64,000 nucleotides of DNA from Pseudomonas marincola (GTDB taxonomy: Bacteria; Pseudomonadota; Gammaproteobacteria; Pseudomonadales; Pseudomonadaceae). The stretch lies in assembly GCF_900116605.1 (NCBI RefSeq), contig NZ_FPBC01000011.1, positions 62,001-126,000 on the forward strand, in the 5' to 3' direction. This document shows, piece by piece, positions 29,261-40,473 of the stretch. Both the position numbers and the translations under genes were made by a program. The notes beneath the pieces are model-generated. The model searched no databases. It was not told where the DNA came from and was given only the letters and a program-made list of their open reading frames with translations. Position 1 is the first letter of the stretch; every line of letters begins with the position of its first letter.

Positions 29261-29578
29261 TTAGGCTGATGGCGCCTCATCAGTCGTGACTATGGCCAAA
29301 GCGTCCTCAACCAACGCCTCCTTGGCGGCCTTGCTCAAGCGCTTGATTGCCCGCTCGCGGCGCAACGCATCGCCTTTGCTCGGGCAAAGCTCGGTATACA
29401 CCAAGGCAACGGCCGGGCTTGAGCAAAAGAAACGCGCGCCTTTGCCGCTCTGGTGCTTGATGAAACGCCGTTGCGGGTCATCGCTGATGCCGCAGTAGAG
29501 CGCACCATTGGCGGCGCGCACCAAGTACACGAACCAGTCTTTGATGACCGCTGCGGCGGGTTGCTGGATGTCTGTCAC
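29261..29578 (-). CDS. GIY-YIG nuclease-domain protein
   Basis: 105 residues from a GTG at 29578. The core [38 protein letters not shown] shows the GIY (here VYL) and YIG (here YCG) strands, the catalytic Arg in PQRR, and a downstream [21 protein letters not shown] with the conserved Glu. This is the short UPF0213/YhbQ-like class, predicted to be structure-specific nucleases. The start is uncertain: an upstream start at 29623 would overlap the neighbouring gene, so the GTG just after that gene's end was chosen. Confidence 0.85.
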   Translation of the reverse strand: MTDIQQPAAAVIKDWFVYLVRAANGALYCGISDDPQRRFIKHQSGKGARFFCSSPAVALVYTELCPSKGDALRRERAIKRLSKAAKEALVEDALAIVTTDEAPSA

Positions 29579-29588
29579 TTCTGCCAAA

Positions 29589-30065
29589 TCACTTAGCCCT
29601 GCGCGCAGCCTGAAATTGCCCAAGGCCTTTGGCCGCCTGAGCGCGGATGGCTTTCTGCACTGGCGGCAGCCAGCCGATCAGCAGACCTTTGAAACCCAGC
29701 GCCTGACGCGCCCAGCCCCAGAGATTGAAATGATCGTGATGCTCAGCGATCTTGCCCTGCTTGAACACAAAGCGCGCCTCAACGTGATTGACCACGGTAT
29801 TGCCGGTTTGGCTGAACAGATAACGGGCGGTCCAGGTGGCGCGACCTTGCTGATCATCTGCCTGTACATCGGCGAACGTGACGCTGAACTCCTGCGCGCG
29901 CGACGTCAGCATGCGCCACATATCGGCCGCATTTTCACCACGCAAACCGGTAAATACCGGGTCGCTGAACTGCACATCGGCGCTGTAACAGCTGGCCATC
30001 GTCTCAGCATCCAGCGCTGCAAACGCCTGATAAAAGCGCGTGATCAATTCGGCGTTGGGATGCAT
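29589..30065 (-). CDS. NTF2-like (SnoaL-type) protein
   Basis: 158 residues from the ATG at 30065 ([37 protein letters not shown]), which is the classic opening of the cone-shaped NTF2/SnoaL fold; continues with [36 protein letters not shown]. The fold hosts isomerases, hydrolases and ligand-binding proteins; no specific activity can be claimed. An ATG at 30095 would add ten residues. It precedes the GIY-YIG gene by about 10 bp, so the two are probably one transcript. Confidence 0.82.
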   Translation of the reverse strand: MHPNAELITRFYQAFAALDAETMASCYSADVQFSDPVFTGLRGENAADMWRMLTSRAQEFSVTFADVQADDQQGRATWTARYLFSQTGNTVVNHVEARFVFKQGKIAEHHDHFNLWGWARQALGFKGLLIGWLPPVQKAIRAQAAKGLGQFQAARRAK

Positions 30066-30180
30066 GTCGCTGCCAGGCGCGCAAGTCGGGGTCATAGTGT
30101 GGAGCGCTCGCAAAAAGTGTCGACGCGGGTAGCGTCCGATTTGGCACGAGTTTACGCGAAGCCCGGCGATTTGCGGCCAC

Positions 30181-30206
30181 AAAAAAGGGAGTCTTGCGAC
30201 TCCCTT
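30181..30206 (-). terminator. Terminator of the aap operon
   Basis: Stem AAGGGAGTC / GACTCCCTT with loop TTGC, followed on the minus strand by a run of T, 22 bp after the aapP stop. Confidence 0.88.
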
Positions 30207-30227
30207 ATAGTTACAACTGCCAGTGGA

Positions 30228-30992
30228 TCAATGCAGGATCTGGCTGAGGAACAGTTGCGTGCGCTCGTTTTTCGGATTGGTGAAGAAGGTGTCCGGCTCG
30301 GCTTCTTCGACAATCTCGCCACGGTCCATGAAGATCACCCGGTTGGCAACGGTGCGCGCAAAACCCATCTCGTGCGTTACGCAGAGCATGGTCATGCCGT
30401 CTTCTGCCAGGCCGATCATGGTGTCGAGTACTTCCTTGACCATTTCCGGATCGAGTGCCGAAGTCGGCTCATCGAACAGCATGATTTTAGGCTTCATGCA
30501 CAGCGCACGGGCAATCGCCACACGCTGCTGCTGACCACCGGAAAGCTGGCCCGGAAACTTGTCGGCCTGCTCCGGAATCCGCACGCGCTCCAGATAATGC
30601 ATGGCCACTTCCTGCGCTTCACGCTTGGGCATCTTGCGCACCCACATCGGCGCCAGCATGCAGTTCTGCAGCACGGTGAGATGCGGGAACAGGTTGAAGT
30701 GCTGGAACACCATGCCGACTTCGCGGCGTACTGCTTCGATCTGCTTGAGGTCGTGAGTCAGTTCAGTGCCGTCCACCACGATGCGGCCCTGCTGGTGTTC
30801 TTCCAGTCGGTTGATGCAACGAATAGTCGTCGATTTACCTGAGCCGGAAGGGCCGCACAAAACGATACGCTCACCGGCCTTGACGTCCAGATTGATGTCT
30901 TTGAGCACGTGGAACTGGCCGTACCATTTGTGTACGCCCTGCATCAGGATCATGCCTTCTGCAGCCTCAGGCTTTTTAATTGCTTCACTCAT
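30228..30992 (-). CDS. aapP: General L-amino-acid ABC transporter, ATP-binding protein
   Basis: 254-residue ATPase of a polar amino-acid importer. Walker [11 protein letters not shown]-loop [15 protein letters not shown], signature [15 protein letters not shown], Walker [15 protein letters not shown] and H-loop THEM are all present. [15 protein letters not shown] at the start and the tail [16 protein letters not shown] match AapP/BztD. It is the last gene of aapJQMP, 10 bp after aapM. Drives uptake of a broad set of L-amino acids. Confidence 0.95.
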   Translation of the reverse strand: MSEAIKKPEAAEGMILMQGVHKWYGQFHVLKDINLDVKAGERIVLCGPSGSGKSTTIRCINRLEEHQQGRIVVDGTELTHDLKQIEAVRREVGMVFQHFNLFPHLTVLQNCMLAPMWVRKMPKREAQEVAMHYLERVRIPEQADKFPGQLSGGQQQRVAIARALCMKPKIMLFDEPTSALDPEMVKEVLDTMIGLAEDGMTMLCVTHEMGFARTVANRVIFMDRGEIVEEAEPDTFFTNPKNERTQLFLSQILH

Positions 30993-31002
30993 GGGTTAGC
31001 TC

Positions 31003-32100
31003 CTAACGCTTATGGCCAGTGTCCAGCTTGCGCTCCAGATGCATGGAGTAGCGGGACATACCAAAACAGAAAATCCAGTAGACCAATGCAGCAAACACGT
31101 AACCCTCGGTGGACATGCCTAGCCAGGCGGGGTCGGTGGTTGCTTGCTTGATGCTGTTAAGCAGATCGAACAGGCCGATGATGATCACCAGACTGGTGTC
31201 TTTGAACAGCGCGATGAAGGTGTTGACGATGCCCGGAATCACCATTTTCAGCGCTTGCGGCAGAATCACCAGGCCCATTGAGCGCCAGTAGCCAAGGCCC
31301 ATTGCAGCAGCGGCTTCGTACTGACCTTTGGGAATGGCTTGCAGGCCACCGCGCACCACTTCGGCGATATAGGCCGACTGGAACATGATGACGCCGATCA
31401 GCGCACGCATCAGTTTGTCGAAGCTCATGCCTTCCGGCAGGAACAGCGGCAACATGACCGATGACATGAACAACACGGTAATCAACGGAACGCCACGCCA
31501 GAACTCGATGAACGTCACGCAGATAACCCGGATGGCGGGCATTTCCGAACGCCGTCCGAGCGCCAGCATGATGCCCAGCGGCAAGGCACCGGCAATCCCG
31601 ACCGCTGCAATTACCAGCGTCAGCATCAGGCCGCCCCAACGGGTAGTCGGCACCACGCTCAGGCCCAGCGCACCACCGTGCAGCAGCCAGTAGGCCAGCA
31701 GCGGATAGATGATCAGGAAAGCGATGCCGTACAAGGCTTTGCGTGGCATTTGCGGCACGAACAATGGCGCTGCGCCGATGATTGCCGCCCAGAGCGTCAG
31801 GTCGACACGCCAGCGCAATTCACTCGGGTAGAAGCCATACATGAACTGGCCAAAACGCTGCTGAATAAACACCCAGCAGGCGCCCTGCCCCGTGCAGTCT
31901 GCGCGGGTAGTGCCGACCCAGTCGGCATCGAAGAATGCCCAATTGAGCAGTGGCGGAACGATCAGCCAGACCAGATAAATAGCCAACAGGGTCAGCAGGG
32001 TGTTGAACACGCCCGAGAACAGGTTGCTACGCATCCAGCCGATTACACCCACGCTCATGCGCGGTGGTGGCAGATCCGGTTTAAACGTATGGGTTTGCAT
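31003..32100 (-). CDS. aapM: General L-amino-acid ABC transporter permease AapM
   Basis: 365-residue inner-membrane permease. Several N-terminal hydrophobic helices precede the HisM-type permease core, which carries the ATPase-docking EAA loop EAAAAMGLGYWRSMGLVILPQALKMVIPG. Two extra segments in the N-terminal half (SELRWRVDLTLWAAIIGAAPLFVPQM) are typical of AapM compared with simple HisM. It lies 10 bp after aapQ and 10 bp before aapP. Confidence 0.94.
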   Translation of the reverse strand: MQTHTFKPDLPPPRMSVGVIGWMRSNLFSGVFNTLLTLLAIYLVWLIVPPLLNWAFFDADWVGTTRADCTGQGACWVFIQQRFGQFMYGFYPSELRWRVDLTLWAAIIGAAPLFVPQMPRKALYGIAFLIIYPLLAYWLLHGGALGLSVVPTTRWGGLMLTLVIAAVGIAGALPLGIMLALGRRSEMPAIRVICVTFIEFWRGVPLITVLFMSSVMLPLFLPEGMSFDKLMRALIGVIMFQSAYIAEVVRGGLQAIPKGQYEAAAAMGLGYWRSMGLVILPQALKMVIPGIVNTFIALFKDTSLVIIIGLFDLLNSIKQATTDPAWLGMSTEGYVFAALVYWIFCFGMSRYSMHLERKLDTGHKR

Positions 32101-32110
32101 GGGCTGCTCC

Positions 32111-33296
32111 TTACCGCTCGATCAGCGCGATGCGCTTGTTGTACCAGTTCATCAACAACGAGATGCTCAGGCTGATCGCCAAGTACACGCTCATGGTGAT
32201 GGCAATGACTTCAATCGCCTGTCCGGTCTGGTTAAGCACCGTGCCGGCAAACAGCGAAACCATATCGGGATAACCGATACCGGCTGCCAGCGAGGAGTTT
32301 TTGGCGAGGTTGAGGTACTGACTGGTGAGTGGCGGGATGATCACCCGCAATGACTGCGGAATAACCACCAAGCGCAAGGTCTTGCCGGGCGTGAGGCCCA
32401 GCGAGCGCGCGGCTTCTGTCTGGCCATGGCTGACGGCCTGAATCCCCGAGCGCACGATTTCGGCGATGAACGCTGCGGTATAGATACTCAGCGCCAACGT
32501 CAGCGAGATCAGCTCCGGGATCATCACCCAGCCGCCACGGAAGTTGAAGCCCTTGAGCTCAGGGATTTCCCAGGTGAATGGGTTACCGGCCAGCAGAATG
32601 GTCAGCCCGGGGATCGCCACCAACAACACCACCGAGGTGATGAATGTCGGAAACGGCTGCCCTGTCGCCTCAAAACGCTTACGCCCCCAACGCGCCATCA
32701 GGATCACGCCGATGATGGTAATCACCAACGCCGCCAAAAACGGCACGAAGCCATCCGTTGCCGAAGGTGAAGGCAGGTACAGCCCGCGATTGTTGAGGAA
32801 GAATGTTCCACCTACGTCAAGGCTCTGGCGCGGGCTTGGCATGGCCAGCATGACCGCGAAATACCAGAAGAAAATCTGCAACAGCGGGGGGAATATTACG
32901 AAACGTCTCGATGTAGATCGTGGCGAGTTTCTGCACCAGCCAGTTGGGTGACAACCGGGCAACACCGAGAATAAAACCGAGAATGGTTGCCAGCACAATA
33001 CCGATCCCGGAGACCAGTAAGGTGTTGAGCAAGCCGATGACAAATACCCTTCCGTAGGAATCTCGTTCGGTGTACTCAATCAGGTGTTGAGCAATACCAA
33101 AGCCGGCACTGTTATTGAGAAAGCCGAAACCGGAAGTAATACCGCGTTTGTCCAGGTTGGTCTGGGTATTGTCGAACAGATACCAGCCCAGCGCGACGAC
33201 CGCGATAACCGCCAGAATTTGAAATAGCCACGCGCGTACCTTGGGATCGGTCCAGACCGAGCCACGGGTACGAGAGGCATTTGCATTTGTTTGCAT
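32111..33296 (-). pseudogene. aapQ: AapQ permease gene, interrupted by a +1 frameshift
   Basis: The reading frame starts normally at 33296 (MQTNANASRTRGSVWTDPKV) and runs to ETFRNIPP, then leaves frame; family sequence (LLQIFFWYFAVMLAMPSPRQS) resumes in the next frame and continues to the normal end at 32111, including EAARSLGLTPGKTLRLVVIPQS. The break is at a run of six C on the minus strand (32886-32891); five would restore ATT CCC CCG CTG. Together the two halves make a full-length AapQ of about 395 residues. The rest of the operon is intact, so a sequencing or assembly error in the homopolymer, or recent mutation, are both possible. Confidence 0.88.
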
Positions 33297-33361
33297 ATGA
33301 GCCCTCAGTGAATCCTGCGCCGACTCACACCGACGCAGAATCCAGTAGATCAGAACAACGG

Positions 33362-33384
33362 TGGCACCTCAGGACGAGGTGCCA
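33362..33384 (-). other. Intra-operon hairpin between aapJ and aapQ
   Basis: Perfect 9-bp stem TGGCACCTC / GAGGTGCCA with a 5-nt loop, placed just after the aapJ stop. Hairpins here commonly stabilise the binding-protein mRNA or limit readthrough, giving more AapJ than permease. Confidence 0.7.
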
Positions 33385-33394
33385 GCCTGGATGA

Positions 33395-34423
33395 TCAGCG
33401 CACCGGCGGTGCGTATTGGAGACCACCTTTGTTCCAAAGGGCATTGAGGCCACGTTCGATTTTCAGCTCGCTGCCTGAACCGACGTTACGCTCAAAGCTT
33501 TCACCGTAGTTACCCACTTGCTTGACGATTTTAACCGCCCAGTCTTTAGGCAACTTGAGGTCTTTACCGAACTCACCTTCAGCGCCCAGCAAGCGAGCGA
33601 TGTCAGGGTTCTTGGTCGACTTGGCCATTTCTTCGACGTTCTTCGAAGTGATGCCCAGCTCTTCAGCGTTGACCATGGCGAACAGCGACCAACGTACGAT
33701 GTCAAACCACTCCTCGTCACCTTGACGAACTACAGGGCCCAGAGGCTCCTTGGAGATGACTTCAGGCAGAACTACGTACTCTTCAGGAGCGGCCAGCTTG
33801 ATGCGCTGTGCGTAGAGTTGCGATTGGTCGGAGGTCAGAACGTCGCAGCGGCCGGCTTCAACCGACTTGGCGCTTTCATCAGAAGTATCGTAAGTGATTG
33901 GGGTGTACTTCAGGCCATTGGCACGGAAGTAGTCCGAAAGGTTCAGCTCAGTGGTTGTACCCGCCTGAATACAAACGGTTGCACCGTCGAGTTCTTTGGC
34001 GCTGGAAACACCGAGTTTCTTGTTAACCAGGAAACCCTGACCGTCGTAGTAGTTCACGCCGGCGAAGTTCAGGCCCAGACCCGAATCACGCGAGCTGGTC
34101 CAGGTGGTGTTACGCGAAAGCATGTCAACTTCGCCAGACTGCAGCGCGGTGAAGCGCTCTTTGGCGGTCAATGGGCTGTACTTAACTTTGCTGGCATCGC
34201 CAAATACAGCGGCTGCCACAGCACGGCACACATCAACGTCCAGGCCCAGGTAGTTACCCTTGGCATCGGCGTAGGAGAAGCCAGGCAACCCGTCGCTGAT
34301 ACCGCACTGCACGAAGCCTTTCTTCTGTACTGCATCAAGGGTAGCGCCCGCATGCGCGAAGCTGCTTACGCCTAAAACGGCTGCAGTTGTCAGAATTGCC
34401 AGGGTGGATTTCACCATCTTCAT
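33395..34423 (-). CDS. aapJ: General L-amino-acid ABC transporter substrate-binding protein
   Basis: 342 residues from the ATG at 34423, 5 nt behind GGAGG. A signal peptide MKMVKSTLAILTTAAVLGVS...AHA precedes the mature start near GATLDAVQ. The binding fold is recognisable from GFVQCGISDGLPGFSYADAKGNYLGLDVDVCRA, FTALQSGEVDMLSRNTTWTSSRD and VCIQAGTTTELNLSDYF; these match AapJ/BztA, which bind a wide range of L-amino acids in the periplasm. First gene of the aapJQMP operon. Confidence 0.96.
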   Translation of the reverse strand: MKMVKSTLAILTTAAVLGVSSFAHAGATLDAVQKKGFVQCGISDGLPGFSYADAKGNYLGLDVDVCRAVAAAVFGDASKVKYSPLTAKERFTALQSGEVDMLSRNTTWTSSRDSGLGLNFAGVNYYDGQGFLVNKKLGVSSAKELDGATVCIQAGTTTELNLSDYFRANGLKYTPITYDTSDESAKSVEAGRCDVLTSDQSQLYAQRIKLAAPEEYVVLPEVISKEPLGPVVRQGDEEWFDIVRWSLFAMVNAEELGITSKNVEEMAKSTKNPDIARLLGAEGEFGKDLKLPKDWAVKIVKQVGNYGESFERNVGSGSELKIERGLNALWNKGGLQYAPPVR

Positions 34424-35569
<1,146 letters not shown>

Positions 35570-35891
35570 GTAACCGCTCGTCGTAAAAGTGATACCAAAT
35601 AGCCACCAAAGGATTTCAACGCACTCTTGCCACCCGGAGCGCGTTGAAAATTCCGCCACCACCGCGCTAGACGCGTTCTCCCCCGCCGCTACCGACGCTG
35701 GCGTTAATTGCTCTGTGATGACCTGTGAAGCAGCGCACACTCGCCCAAATACCGCTCAGCGAGCCGTGTCTTTGCCGTGGTTGTCAGATCAATTCGCTCG
35801 GCTAGCATTGCTCAAAGCCAATCAAGGCAAACATCCGGCAGTCGAGGTTACAGGTCGATGCTGGCGATCTCACCCAATCGTATTTGAAACC
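35570..35891 (+). other. Non-coding stretch ahead of the diguanylate cyclase gene
   Basis: About 320 bp without a supported gene, although the frame of the downstream gene stays open upstream to 35589. One perfect inverted repeat, TTTCAACGC (35614-35622) with GCGTTGAAA (35641-35649), could be an operator or the esterase terminator. Confidence 0.45.
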
Positions 35892-36830
35892 ATGAAAACG
35901 GCGAACTGGCAGGCAAGCCTGCAAACCCTCCAGCAGTTGCAGTTGTTCAGCAGTATCGCCAGCCACAGCCTTTCGGCAGTGTTGGATGAGTTTCACGCCT
36001 ACGATCTCAACAAAGGTGAAGTCTTGCTGTCGCCCGCCAAGAGCAATCCCTATCTGTACGTGGTGCTGGAGGGCAAACTCGATGTGCATATCGACTCGGT
36101 GGACAACCTGCCGGTGTGCACGCTGAATGTCGGCGACTGTGCGGGCGAGGTCAGCTTTATTGATAGCGCCTGCCCGAGCGCTTATGTGATCAGTAAAAAA
36201 ACCAGCCGCGTGCTGCGCCTGCATCGAGACGCGGTGCTGGTACTTTGCCAACAATCGCCGGCGCTGATGCAGAACCTGCTCCAGCAACTCGCCAAACGCC
36301 TGCGCGATGGCAACCGCCGCCTTGTCGACAGCGAACTGCACGCCAACATCGACAGCCTCACGGGCGCCTATAACCGGCGTTGGCTTAACCGTAATTTCCA
36401 GCGCGAAATCACCCGCTGCGCCTTCGACAAAAAACCGCTTAGTCTGCTGATGCTGGATGTCGACTATTTCAAGGAATACAACGATCAGCACGGTCATCTG
36501 GCCGGCGACTATGCCCTGTGTTTGCTCTCACATACGTTGCGCAACCAATTACGCACGCGTGATTGCCTGGTGCGTTATGGCGGCGAAGAATTTGTGATCC
36601 TGCTTCCAGAGCTGGAACTGCAGGATGCCAGCGTGATTGGTGAGCGCTTGCGCGAAAGCCTTGAACGAATTCCGGCCTTTTACTCGCCGGTTGGCATGCT
36701 GCCAGGCATTACAGTATCAATCGGGATGACGTTAGGCGCTGCGGACGACACAGTGCAAAGCATGCTGGCGCGGGCAGACAGTGCGCTCTACCGCGCCAAA
36801 CAAGCGGGTCGTAATTGCATCAGTGCCTGA
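35892..36830 (+). CDS. Diguanylate cyclase with an N-terminal cyclic-nucleotide-type sensor
   Basis: 312 residues from the ATG at 35892. Residues ~15-135 form a Crp-type cyclic-nucleotide-binding fold (LFSSIASHSLSAVLDEF, YLYVVLEGKLDVHI, CAGEVSFIDSACPSAYVISKKTSRVLRLHRDAVL). A GGDEF domain follows from NIDSLTGAYNRRWLNRNF, with the active site GGEEF intact and a preceding RTRD exactly five residues away, matching the inhibitory I-site. The protein should make c-di-GMP and be product-inhibited. The GELS-equivalent phosphate-cassette arginine pattern of true cAMP binders is not clear, so the ligand is uncertain. No membrane segment. Confidence 0.93.
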   Translation: MKTANWQASLQTLQQLQLFSSIASHSLSAVLDEFHAYDLNKGEVLLSPAKSNPYLYVVLEGKLDVHIDSVDNLPVCTLNVGDCAGEVSFIDSACPSAYVISKKTSRVLRLHRDAVLVLCQQSPALMQNLLQQLAKRLRDGNRRLVDSELHANIDSLTGAYNRRWLNRNFQREITRCAFDKKPLSLLMLDVDYFKEYNDQHGHLAGDYALCLLSHTLRNQLRTRDCLVRYGGEEFVILLPELELQDASVIGERLRESLERIPAFYSPVGMLPGITVSIGMTLGAADDTVQSMLARADSALYRAKQAGRNCISA

Positions 36831-36993
36831 AACCGCAGCCTCAGCAGGCCATGAAAAGCGCCGTTTTATCGCCCGGCAGCACCCGTTGAGCCAGCACATA
36901 ACACCCGAAAAGCAAACTTGCAAGCTGGAACACTTCGCCGCGCAAGCTTCTTGCTTTACACTGGTGCGGTTCATTACTTAACCAATTGACGAG

Positions 36994-38454
36994 ATGACCG
37001 TGCTCAAAGCACTTAAAAAGATGTTCGGCAAAGCCGAGGGCCAGTCCAACAGCCCAGCCAGTCAGCCTGCACAATCTGTAGCGCCCCAGACTGAAGAAAA
37101 ATCCCAGCGCAGCACGTTCGACTCATCCTCTGCTGCTGCCAATGCGCCTGCACCTGCTGCCCAGGCCAAAACTGCTGCACGCAAAGACCCAGCCAAATCC
37201 GCAAAACCTCGCCGCCAGCGCGCACCCAAGCCGGTTGATAACTGGAAGCTTGAAGACTTCGTGGTCGAGCCTGCCGAAGGCAAGACCCGCTTTCATGACT
37301 TCAAACTTGCTCCCGAGCTGATGCACGCGATCCATGACCTTGGCTTCCCGTATTGCACACCGATTCAGGCTGAAGTGCTGGGTTTTACCCTCAATGGGCA
37401 GGATGCAATCGGTCGCGCGCAAACCGGTACCGGTAAAACCGCCGCCTTCCTGATTTCGATCATCACCCAGTTGCTGCAAACGCCGCCGCCGAAAGACCGC
37501 TACATGGGCGAGCCACGCGCACTGATCATCGCGCCGACGCGTGAGTTGGTGGTGCAGATCGCCAAAGACGCCGCCGACCTGACCAAATACGCCAACCTCA
37601 ATGTCATGAGTTTTGTGGGCGGTATGGACTTCGACAAACAGCTGAAGCTGCTGGAATCGCGTTTCTGCGACATTCTAGTCGCGACCCCAGGCCGCTTGCT
37701 CGACTTCAACCAGCGCGGCGAAGTGCATCTCGACATGGTTGAGGTGATGGTGCTCGATGAAGCCGACCGCATGCTCGACATGGGCTTCATTCCGCAGGTT
37801 CGCCAGATTATCCGCCAAACCCCGATGAAGTCCGAGCGCCAGACACTGTTGTTCTCTGCGACGTTCACCGACGATGTAATGAACCTCGCCAAACAATGGA
37901 CGACCAACCCGGCCATCGTTGAAATCGAGCCGGAAAACGTCGCCAGCGACACCGTGGAACAACACGTTTACGCCGTTGCCGGCAGCGACAAGTACAAGCT
38001 GCTGTACAACCTGATCGCCCAGAACGACTGGATTCGCGTGATGGTCTTTGCCAACCGCAAAGATGAAGTACGCCGTATCGAGGAACGCCTGACCCGCGAC
38101 GGCATCAGCGCCGCGCAAATGTCCGGCGACGTGCCGCAGCACAAACGCATCAAGGTTCTCGAAGGCTTTCGCGAAGGCAGAATTCGCGTACTGGTTGCAA
38201 CCGACGTAGCCGGTCGCGGTATCCACGTCGATGCCATCAGCCACGTGATCAACTTCACCCTGCCGGAAGATCCGGACGACTACGTACACCGCATTGGCCG
38301 TACGGGCCGTGCAGGCACCAATGGCACCTCGATCAGCTTTGCCGGTGAGGACGACGCCTACGCCCTGCCGCCAATCGAGGAGTTGCTGGGCCGCAAAATC
38401 GCCTGCGAAATGCCGCCTGAAGAACTGCTCAAGCCGGTACCGCGCAAGCACTGA
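36994..38454 (+). CDS. rhlB: ATP-dependent RNA helicase RhlB
   Basis: 486 residues. A low-complexity Ala/Pro/Lys N-terminal extension (~75 residues) precedes a complete DEAD-box core: Q-motif region TPIQAEVL, Walker [25 protein letters not shown] in [22 protein letters not shown] and HRIGRTGR. RhlB unwinds structured RNA and in gammaproteobacteria feeds the degradosome. The basic/Ala-rich extension is typical of the pseudomonad protein. A strong terminator follows. Confidence 0.94.
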   Translation: MTVLKALKKMFGKAEGQSNSPASQPAQSVAPQTEEKSQRSTFDSSSAAANAPAPAAQAKTAARKDPAKSAKPRRQRAPKPVDNWKLEDFVVEPAEGKTRFHDFKLAPELMHAIHDLGFPYCTPIQAEVLGFTLNGQDAIGRAQTGTGKTAAFLISIITQLLQTPPPKDRYMGEPRALIIAPTRELVVQIAKDAADLTKYANLNVMSFVGGMDFDKQLKLLESRFCDILVATPGRLLDFNQRGEVHLDMVEVMVLDEADRMLDMGFIPQVRQIIRQTPMKSERQTLLFSATFTDDVMNLAKQWTTNPAIVEIEPENVASDTVEQHVYAVAGSDKYKLLYNLIAQNDWIRVMVFANRKDEVRRIEERLTRDGISAAQMSGDVPQHKRIKVLEGFREGRIRVLVATDVAGRGIHVDAISHVINFTLPEDPDDYVHRIGRTGRAGTNGTSISFAGEDDAYALPPIEELLGRKIACEMPPEELLKPVPRKH

Positions 38455-38470
38455 TTGCGCAGTAACAACC

Positions 38471-38501
38471 AAGGCGAAACCTCAAGGTTTCGCCTTTTTT
38501 T
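38471..38501 (+). terminator. Rho-independent terminator of rhlB
   Basis: Perfect 11-bp stem AAGGCGAAACC / GGTTTCGCCTT, loop TCAA, run of T. Confidence 0.95.
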
Positions 38502-38702
38502 GTGCCTGTTAATTGCCCACAGCGCAAACCGGGCGCCAGCTTGCCATCGCTATTCGCCGAGGCTGCTCAGGCGCTAAGGCAATAAACAGTGGCCACCTTC
38601 CCGTTACGCAATAAAGCTATAAATTGCCCTGCCGCTGCAACCAAGCGCATCTATGCTTGGAGAACGTAACTGCATCGATTCCTTTCCTGTGAGACTTATT
38701 GA

Positions 38703-40394
38703 ATGCTCGACTTTCTCCTTAACGCATTGCGTTCTGCTCCCGAGACGGCAGTTTTCCTGACGATTGCTTTGGGGGTGCTGTTGGGCCGGATTCATATTGG
38801 CAGCTTCCACCTAGGCTCGGTCGCAGGCGCCCTGCTGGTGGGTTTGCTGGTGGGCCAGATAGGCCTCGAAGTTCCGCATGTTCTGAAGTCAGTGTTTTTC
38901 GTCATGTTCATCTACGCCGTGGGTTTCAAGAGCGGCCCGGAGTTTTTTGGCAGCTTGAACAGCGGCACCCTGAAGCTGGTGATTCTCTCGGTGGTGCTCT
39001 GCGCAACCGCATTGGCGATGATTTTGCTGATGTTCTACGTGTACAAATTCGATGCAGGCTTTACCGCAGGTCTGGGCGCTGGTGCCCTGACGGACACGGC
39101 GATCATGGGTACGGCGAGCAGCGCGATTAACCAGCTCGGCCTTGATCCGGCCGAGGTGGCCAAACTCAACAGTCACATGGCCGTTGCCTACGCGATTACC
39201 TACCTGTTCGGCACCATCGGCCTGATTGTGTTTGTTGGCAGTGTGGCGCCCAAACTACTCGGTGTAGATCTCAAGGCCTCAGCGCGCGAACTGGAACTGG
39301 AGCTGGGCATCGCCAAGGATGAAGACGCCATCACCATTCCCTACACGCGCATTGTGGTGCGCGCGCATCAGGTGTTGGCAGGCGGCAATGCGGACGGCAA
39401 GAGCATTGCAGATATCGAAAAACTGCACACTGCGCTCAGCGTCGAGCGGGTGGTTCGCGATGGCAAGATCATCGAACGTGACAGCCGCTTCGTGCTCAAA
39501 GGCGGCGATATTGTCGGCGTTTACAGCCTGCGCGAAGCGGTGAGTTCGCTCACCGAATGGGTCGGCCCCGAGGTCGATCATGAAGAGTCGATGTCGTTCC
39601 CGACGCGCTCGGTCGATATCATTCTGACCTCCGCCGAATTCGCCGGTAAAACCCTGCATGAAATTCGCTCGAAGCTGACGGCGGCTGATCGTCTGGGCTG
39701 CTTTCTGAATGACATCACGCGTCAGGGTTATCCCCTGCCGCAACTGCCCAACACGCAAATTCGTCGCGGTGATGTGATCTCGATTACCGGCCGCACCAGC
39801 AGTGTAGAGGCGCTGGCCAATCGCTTGGGGCGCATCCGCGAGAGCAATTACAAGAGTGACATCGCCGTGCATGCATTGGGCATGGTAATCGGTTCGCTGC
39901 TGGGCATGCTGTCTGCGCACGTCGGTATGATTCCGGTCGAGCTGGGCGTCGGCGGCGGCGTGCTGGTCACCGCATTGGCTATTGGTTGGTATAACTCGCG
40001 CCACCCTGAAATCGGCGCGCTACCGCCCGCTGCTCAGTGGGCCTTCTCCGAGTTCGGCCTCACTGCTTTCGGCGCTGTAGTTGGTCTGCTGGCTGGCCCG
40101 CAAGCCATTACCGCCATGCAGGAACATGGCGTTTCGCTGTTGTTGTCCGGTGTTGTGGTAACGCTGGTTCCGCCGATTGTGGCCCTGTACTTCGGCCGTT
40201 ACATATTGCGCCTGCACCCAATGATTCTGTTTGGCGCACTGGCTGGCGCACAAACCGAAGCAGCGTCGATGAACAAGATCATCGACGCGTCCGGCAGCAA
40301 TACGCCGGTAATCGGTTTCACCGTGTGTTACGCCATTTCCAACGTGCTGCTGGCCGTGTGCGGGCCAATCATCATCTTTATCGCGGCAGGCTGA
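38703..40394 (+). CDS. aspT: AspT-family aspartate:alanine antiporter
   Basis: 563-residue inner-membrane protein of the AAEx family. Two membrane halves of about five helices each surround a large cytoplasmic loop with RCK-C (TrkA-C)-type regions (VVRAHQVLAGGNADGKSI, then SVDIILTSAEFAGKTLHEI). Conserved transport segments AGLGAGALTDTAIMGTASSAI and GALAGAQTEAASMNKIIDAS lie in the two halves, as in AspT/YidE/YbjL. AspT exchanges L-aspartate for L-alanine, giving a proton-motive advantage when coupled to decarboxylation; no decarboxylase gene is adjacent, so the substrate here is inferred. Monocistronic, between two terminators. Confidence 0.88.
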   Translation: MLDFLLNALRSAPETAVFLTIALGVLLGRIHIGSFHLGSVAGALLVGLLVGQIGLEVPHVLKSVFFVMFIYAVGFKSGPEFFGSLNSGTLKLVILSVVLCATALAMILLMFYVYKFDAGFTAGLGAGALTDTAIMGTASSAINQLGLDPAEVAKLNSHMAVAYAITYLFGTIGLIVFVGSVAPKLLGVDLKASARELELELGIAKDEDAITIPYTRIVVRAHQVLAGGNADGKSIADIEKLHTALSVERVVRDGKIIERDSRFVLKGGDIVGVYSLREAVSSLTEWVGPEVDHEESMSFPTRSVDIILTSAEFAGKTLHEIRSKLTAADRLGCFLNDITRQGYPLPQLPNTQIRRGDVISITGRTSSVEALANRLGRIRESNYKSDIAVHALGMVIGSLLGMLSAHVGMIPVELGVGGGVLVTALAIGWYNSRHPEIGALPPAAQWAFSEFGLTAFGAVVGLLAGPQAITAMQEHGVSLLLSGVVVTLVPPIVALYFGRYILRLHPMILFGALAGAQTEAASMNKIIDASGSNTPVIGFTVCYAISNVLLAVCGPIIIFIAAG

Positions 40395-40415
40395 ATCGCC
40401 CTAACCGCTAAAAAC

Positions 40416-40451
40416 AAAAACGCCCGATGCAGCCAAGCATCGGGCGTTTTT
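40416..40451. terminator. Bidirectional terminator between aspT and the DUF3079 gene
   Basis: Perfect 15-bp stem AAAAACGCCCGATGC / GCATCGGGCGTTTTT with a 6-nt loop, usable in both directions. Confidence 0.95.
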
Positions 40452-40473
40452 CATTGCATGAGCGTCACACCGG

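Noticed and set aside
35589-35891. N-terminal extension of the diguanylate cyclase by 101 residues
   Set aside because: The extension is Cys/Arg/Ser-rich, has no domain, and the ATG at 35892 starts directly ahead of the sensor fold.
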